Assembly: GCA_964635875.1 (NCBI GenBank)
Contig: CAZWRK010000062.1
Coordinates: 1 to 23,240 of the forward strand
Source: CAZWRK01 sp964635875
GTDB taxonomy: Bacteria; Pseudomonadota; Gammaproteobacteria; Burkholderiales; Aquaspirillaceae
Length of the DNA stretch: 23,240 nucleotides
Direction: 5' to 3'
Made by a program: the position numbers and the translations under genes. The notes under the pieces are model-generated. The model was not told the origin of the DNA. It worked only from the letters and a program-made list of their open reading frames with translations, and ran no database searches. The first letter of the stretch is position 1. Each line of letters opens with the position of its first letter. Shown here piece after piece: positions 19,618-23,240 of the stretch.

Positions 19618-21224
19618 GCGAAGCCGATCCCATTGCCCAGATGGTGCTGGAGCGCCACGAGGAACTCGTGCGCGCCCGCGCCGACTTCGACCCGGTGTAT
19701 CAGGAGATCAAGGACCTCGTTCGCCCGGACACCGCCGACTTTGCCGGCGGCAGCGCCAAGGCGGCCGAGGCCCGCCGCCGCATCTTTGACGGCACGGCCC
19801 CGTGGGCGCTCGACCAGCTGGCAAGCGGCCTGCACTCGCACCTTAGTTCCCCGGTGGACATCTGGTTCATGTACGGGATCGCCGGGATCCCCTACGCCGA
19901 CATCCCGTTCGAGGGGAAGGCGTGGCTCGAGCACGCGACCGAGACGATCTACTCGCACTACTCGAATCCGAGCGCCTCGTTCAATCCCGTGATGCACGAG
20001 GGCTACCTCGATGTCGCGGGCTTCGGCACCACGGTCCAGTACCAGTGGTTCGACCACGAGCACCAGCAGCTCATGTTCCGGGCGTATCCGCTGGCCGAGT
20101 GCTGGTACGACGAGGACTACGCGGGTCGCGTGAACACGGTCCACCGCGCCTGCAAGTACACCGTGCGGCAGGTGAAACGCGAGTTCGGCTTCCTGACCGA
20201 GAAGCTGGCGAAGATGAAGGACAACGACAAGGTCGTGGTCATCCATGCCGTGTCGCCCCGGGCAGACGCCGACCCGTCCTCGCGCAATCCGAAGCTGAAG
20301 GCCTTCGCCTCGTACTACGTCTGCAAGAGCACCGAGGAGACTCTTTCCGAGAGTGGCTACGACTGGATGCCGTACCATGTGCCGCGCTGGTCCCGCCTCG
20401 CGGGCGAGACCTATGGCCGCGGTCCGGCCCTCGCCGTCCTGCCCGAGATCCGCATGGTGAACGCCATGTCGAAGACGATGATCGTCGCCGCCCAGAAGAT
20501 GGTGGACCCGGCGCTCATGGTCGAGGACGACGGCTACCTCCTGCCGGTCCGCACGAACCCCGGCTCGCTCAATTTCCGCCGCCCCGGCTCCGAGCCGATC
20601 CTGCCGATGCCGACTGCCCAGCGGATCGACGTGGGCGTGGACATGGTGGAGCAGCGGCGCGAGATGATCCGCCGCGGCTTCTTCGTGGACTGGCTCGTCC
20701 GCCCGACGAAGAAGGAGCGCCAGACGGCGCAGGAGATCATGGACGACCGCAACCAGATGCTGTCCATGCTCGGCCCTGTCGTCGGCCGCCTGCAGGCTGA
20801 GTGGCACGGCCCGATGGTCACCCTTTCCTACAACCTCCTTGCCCGCGCCGGACTGATCCAGCCGCCGCCCGCCATGCTCGACGGGGCCAAGGTCGAGATG
20901 GTCTACATCTCCCCCGCCGCCAAGGCCCAGACGCTCACCCGCGGTCAGGGCATGCTCACCTACCTGCAGCAGATCCAGCAGCTCCTCCCGGTCATGCCCG
21001 GCCTCATCTACTCGATCAACGAGGACGCGCTCAACTCCGAGCTGCAGGACATCACCGACGCGCCGCGCCGGATCCTGCTCGACCCGGAGCAGGCGAAGGA
21101 GCGCCGCCAGCAGGTGGAGCAGGCCCAGCAGGCCCAGCAGATGGTGCAGGTCGCCCCGCCGATGGCGAAGGCGGCGAAGGACCTCGCGCAGGCCCGTCAG
21201 GTCGATCCCACCCTCCTGCAGTAA
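19614..21224 (+). CDS. Portal / head-tail connector protein (T7 gp8-like)
   Basis: A 536-aa protein. The N-terminal region (LVRARADFDPVYQEIKDLVR; FDGTAPWALDQLASGLHSHL then SSPVDIWF) matches the start of T7-type head-to-tail connectors, including the D-x-TA...L-x-x-x-L-x-S-x-L-x-x-P...WF pattern. Length agrees with the family (~510-560 aa). Twelve copies form the ring at the portal vertex through which DNA passes and to which the short tail attaches. The C terminus is Gln/Ala-rich (QQVEQAQQAQQMVQVAPPMA), as usual for the barrel/crown end. This identification is the main reason to assign a podovirus-like morphology. Confidence 0.9.
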   Translation: MSEADPIAQMVLERHEELVRARADFDPVYQEIKDLVRPDTADFAGGSAKAAEARRRIFDGTAPWALDQLASGLHSHLSSPVDIWFMYGIAGIPYADIPFEGKAWLEHATETIYSHYSNPSASFNPVMHEGYLDVAGFGTTVQYQWFDHEHQQLMFRAYPLAECWYDEDYAGRVNTVHRACKYTVRQVKREFGFLTEKLAKMKDNDKVVVIHAVSPRADADPSSRNPKLKAFASYYVCKSTEETLSESGYDWMPYHVPRWSRLAGETYGRGPALAVLPEIRMVNAMSKTMIVAAQKMVDPALMVEDDGYLLPVRTNPGSLNFRRPGSEPILPMPTAQRIDVGVDMVEQRREMIRRGFFVDWLVRPTKKERQTAQEIMDDRNQMLSMLGPVVGRLQAEWHGPMVTLSYNLLARAGLIQPPPAMLDGAKVEMVYISPAAKAQTLTRGQGMLTYLQQIQQLLPVMPGLIYSINEDALNSELQDITDAPRRILLDPEQAKERRQQVEQAQQAQQMVQVAPPMAKAAKDLAQARQVDPTLLQ

Positions 21225-21227
21225 CCT

Positions 21228-21500
21228 ATGCGATACTACCGATGCAAATGCGGAGCCCTTGAGACATGGGGCTCGATGGGTCCGTTTCAGTGCTCATGGT
21301 GCGAGAAGTGCCAGAGCAATCCGGCCGAAGGTCCCAACAGCCACAGTACCGAACGCACCCCGCACCGGATGGTTTGCACCAAGGTGGAGGTTGACGACGG
21401 TCACGGAACCCTGACACGCTGTATCTGGTGCCACCGCACCAAGGCCGAGATCGCTGAGCGAGGTGAGCCGATGGAGGGCTTCGATCCGAACAAGACATGA
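21228..21500 (+). CDS. Small zinc-ribbon-like protein, 90 aa
   Basis: Cysteines at 6, 8, 22, 25, 28, 50, 65 and 68 give two or more C-x-C/C-x2-C knuckles (YRCKCG, CSWCEKC, CIWCHR), suggesting one or two zinc sites. It lies three bases after the portal stop and overlaps the next gene by four. The opposite strand has an open frame of similar length, but the + strand coupling and Cys pattern favour this one. Role unknown; a structural or DNA-binding accessory is possible. Confidence 0.7.
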   Translation: MRYYRCKCGALETWGSMGPFQCSWCEKCQSNPAEGPNSHSTERTPHRMVCTKVEVDDGHGTLTRCIWCHRTKAEIAERGEPMEGFDPNKT

Positions 21501-21802
21501 ACCTACTCGATCAGGCCAAGCAGGCCGCCCAGAAGCTGCAGGAGCGGCTGTCGCTGCGCCGCGACTACGCCGAGACCTTCGGCACGCCCCACGGTCAGCG
21601 GGTCTTGGCCGACATCATGGCGAAGGCCGGTGTCACCACACCCCGCTTTCACGCCGATCCCAGCGTCACCCAGTTCAACGAGGGTGCGCGGCACATGGCG
21701 TTCTCGATTTTCAGGCAAGTACACGGCTCCTTCGATAAACTGCCTGCCCTGATTGCGGACCAGATCCGCACCATGGAGAAGGAGCAGGAAGACCAAAACT
21801 AA
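21497..21802 (+). CDS. Bbp19-like phage protein, 101 aa
   Basis: LRRDYAETFGTPHGQRVLAD, then GVTTPRFHADPSVTQFNEGARHMAF split across residues ~45-70, follow the pattern of the Bbp19 family (D-Y-x3-F-x-T-x-x-G-x-x-VL-x-D-hh ... F-x-x-G-x-R), first named in a Bordetella phage and found beside portal genes in many podoviruses. Its function is not established. Predicted fully helical. It overlaps the zinc-ribbon gene and lies six bases before the scaffold gene. Confidence 0.75.
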   Translation: MNLLDQAKQAAQKLQERLSLRRDYAETFGTPHGQRVLADIMAKAGVTTPRFHADPSVTQFNEGARHMAFSIFRQVHGSFDKLPALIADQIRTMEKEQEDQN

Positions 21803-21808
21803 AACACC

Positions 21809-22678
21809 ATGAGTGTTCTCACTGATCCGAATGCCGGGAAATCCACCGAAGGTGGATCCGGCGGCTCGGGCAATCAGACGCCTCCCGACTGGCGCACTGG
21901 CTTGCCTGAAGACCTGCGCGGCCACAAGTCGCTCGAAACCATCAAGGGCAAGGACTGGAACGAAGCCGGTCCCTCGCTCGTCAAGAGCTTCATCCACGCC
22001 CAGTCCCTCGTGGGCGCGGACAAGCTCGTCATCCCCGGCAAGGACGCCACCAAGGAGCAGATCGCGGAGTTCCGCACGAAGCTCGGCGTCCCGGAGAAGC
22101 CGGACGGCTACGAGGTGAAGCTCCCCGAGGGTCTCACCGAGGACAAGATCGACAAGAAGCTGATGGACACTTGGCGCACCCGCCTCCACGAGGCTGGGAT
22201 CCCCAAGAGCCAAGCCGAGAAGATCATCTCCGACTATCTGTCGGACAATCTCTCCGTGATGACGGCCCAGCAGAAGGCTGCCGAGAAGCAGGCGCAGGAC
22301 TGGGAGATCGAGCTGAAGCAGAAGTTCGGCGCGGACTACGACAAGCAGGTCAATTATGCCCGCTACGCCCTGCGGCAGTTGGGCAGTGACAGTCTCCTGC
22401 AGCTCCTCGAGTCCACCGGCCTCGGCAACAATCCGACCGTGGTTGAGTTCTTTGCCAAGGCTGGCCGCAGCATCAGCGATGACACGGCCCGCGGCGGCGG
22501 TGGCGGCGGTGGCGCGGGTGGCATTCCCCGCGATCCCGCGGCGGCTCAGGCGGCCATCGACGCCTTCAACCGGGACGAGCGCAAGCAAAAGGCCCTGTGG
22601 AAGCGCGAGGACCCGCTGCATGACGAGGTCGTCAAGGAGCGCGATGCGCTGTTCAAGGCCGCCTATCCGGATATTTGA
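21809..22678 (+). CDS. Scaffold / capsid assembly protein
   Basis: A 289-aa protein directly before the major capsid gene, the usual place of podovirus scaffold genes. After a Gly/Ser-rich start it has PPDWRTGLPEDLRGHKSLET and LGVPEKPDGYEVKLPEGLTE, motifs recurrent in phage scaffold proteins, then charged helices, a Gly-rich linker (about 230-240) and a basic/acidic C-terminal helix (DAFNRDERKQKALWKREDPL) likely to contact the coat protein. It would direct procapsid assembly and then leave. Leader AAAACTAAAACACC before ATG. Confidence 0.82.
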   Translation: MSVLTDPNAGKSTEGGSGGSGNQTPPDWRTGLPEDLRGHKSLETIKGKDWNEAGPSLVKSFIHAQSLVGADKLVIPGKDATKEQIAEFRTKLGVPEKPDGYEVKLPEGLTEDKIDKKLMDTWRTRLHEAGIPKSQAEKIISDYLSDNLSVMTAQQKAAEKQAQDWEIELKQKFGADYDKQVNYARYALRQLGSDSLLQLLESTGLGNNPTVVEFFAKAGRSISDDTARGGGGGGGAGGIPRDPAAAQAAIDAFNRDERKQKALWKREDPLHDEVVKERDALFKAAYPDI

Positions 22679-22704
22679 TCAGAAAGTTCTGGACACGGCG
22701 TTTC

Positions 22705-22746
22705 AAACCGCTACACCTCGTTTTCGTCGGGGGTAGCGGTTTTTTC
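22705..22746 (+). terminator. Intrinsic terminator between scaffold and capsid genes
   Basis: AAACCGCTAC (22705-22714) pairs exactly with GTAGCGGTTT (22733-22742); six T's (22741-22746) follow. This is a textbook rho-independent terminator on the + strand. The capsid gene therefore probably has its own promoter in 22747-22864 for high expression, or relies on read-through. I see no clear consensus promoter there. Confidence 0.85.
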
Positions 22747-22864
22747 CGTCCTCGACTCCACCATCGGGGAAAATCGGCGGCGTGACGACGTAACGTAGGA
22801 TTGGTCCGAAAGGGCAACCAAACCGATGCCTAGTTGATCCAAACAACTCTAACCACTCACTACC

Positions 22865-23240
22865 ATGGCTAACGCCAACGATATTGAGAAAGCCTACATC
22901 AATAACTTCCGAGCGGGGTTTACGCAGGCTTTCCAACAGACCGACTCCCGGCTTCGTCCGTATGTCGATATCGAGCGCCAAGCGTCCGAGTTCGACTACT
23001 ACGACCGCATCGGCATTGCCGATGACCTTCAGACCGTGACGACCCGTTACGGTGACAACCCGATGTCCGAAATGGCGCACGACCGTCGGCGCATCGGCCT
23101 CGCGGACTACGATCAGGGCAAGGCGATTGACGAGAAGGATCTCGTCCGCGTCTCGACTGATCCCACCCACGCCTACATGCAGGGCCTCGTGGCCTCGGCC
23201 AACCGCAAGGTTGACGACGTCATCATCGCTGGCCTCACTG
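22865..23240 (+). CDS. Major capsid protein, N-terminal part (runs off the right edge)
   Basis: 125 codons are present: MANANDIEKAYINNFRAGFT ... RYGDNPMSEMAHDRRRIGLA, then DYDQGKAIDEKDLVRVSTDP and ANRKVDDVIIAGL. The 'H-x-R-R-x-x-L-x-D-Y-D-x-x-x-x-I-D-x-x-D' stretch followed by Y...A-x-x-R-x-x-D-D is characteristic of phage coat proteins of the HK97-like fold found with T7-type portals. It builds the icosahedral shell. It follows the terminator and has a long leader ending CTCACTACC before ATG, with no Shine-Dalgarno sequence. Confidence 0.85.
   Translation, partial: MANANDIEKAYINNFRAGFTQAFQQTDSRLRPYVDIERQASEFDYYDRIGIADDLQTVTTRYGDNPMSEMAHDRRRIGLADYDQGKAIDEKDLVRVSTDPTHAYMQGLVASANRKVDDVIIAGLT

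Noticed and set aside
19566..20807. 413-codon - strand frame opposite the portal gene
   Set aside because: The portal call is clear; the reverse frame is His/Arg/Leu/Val-rich and without motif.
21226..21498. 90-codon - strand frame opposite the zinc-ribbon gene
   Set aside because: The + strand frame has regular Cys pairs and start/stop overlaps with both neighbours' pattern; the reverse does not.
1..23240. tRNA, rRNA, integrase or attachment sites
   Set aside because: I looked for them and saw none that could be supported by sequence inspection.

Overview
The window reads as part of a GC-rich tailed-phage genome (or prophage/metagenomic phage contig), most like a short-tailed virus with a T7-type portal. 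The evidence is a compact morphogenesis block on the + strand (small and large terminase, head-tail connector/portal, Bbp19-like protein, scaffold, start of the major capsid gene). Facing it is a long - strand block holding phage replication genes (UvrD-like helicase, archaeo-eukaryotic-type primase, family A DNA polymerase, VRR-NUC nuclease) and many small unknown genes. I see no tRNA, rRNA, integrase, IS element or CRISPR array. Few genes have a usable Shine-Dalgarno sequence; many starts instead follow an A/C-rich leader ending in ACC just before ATG. This suggests a host that does not depend strongly on Shine-Dalgarno initiation, but the host cannot be named from this window.

Layout. Positions 1-16345 are coded on the - strand and 17061-23240 on the + strand. 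They diverge from a 715-base non-coding hub (16346-17060) that carries a long AT-rich inverted repeat. Reading the - strand in its direction of transcription (right to left): unknown early genes (16345-13676); a run of very small overlapping genes, several encoding membrane peptides (13488-11425); a ubiquitin-like conjugation cassette (11071-6756); then DNA polymerase, nuclease, small replication-associated proteins, an RlpA-like barrel protein, primase and helicase (6534-1). A second AT-rich repeat region (1847-2130), built from the same repeat family as the hub, lies between the RlpA-like gene and the primase.

The most striking content is 6756-11071. It encodes a beta-grasp ubiquitin-like protein, an E2-like protein with a canonical YPN...GNIC active site, a 96-aa helical protein, an E1/ThiF-type adenylating enzyme, a 241-aa protein with disordered ends, and a JAMM/JAB metalloprotease. 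E2, the 96-aa protein, E1 and the 241-aa protein are translationally overlapped. Together they make a complete activation-conjugation-deconjugation toolkit comparable in parts to bacterial Bil, CBASS Cap2/Cap3 and PRTRC systems, but here inside a phage genome between early genes and the polymerase. Its Ubl lacks a C-terminal Gly-Gly, and two genes in the cassette have no recognised family. Role (anti-host, counter-defence, superinfection exclusion, virion modification) is not shown by the sequence.

Other regulatory-looking structure includes perfect GC-rich hairpins directly after each of three consecutive small genes (including the Ubl), a 30-bp inverted repeat that would pair across the polymerase start codon, a recent ~115-bp tandem duplication at the JAB gene start, and two good intrinsic terminators (2618-2645 on -, 22705-22746 on +).
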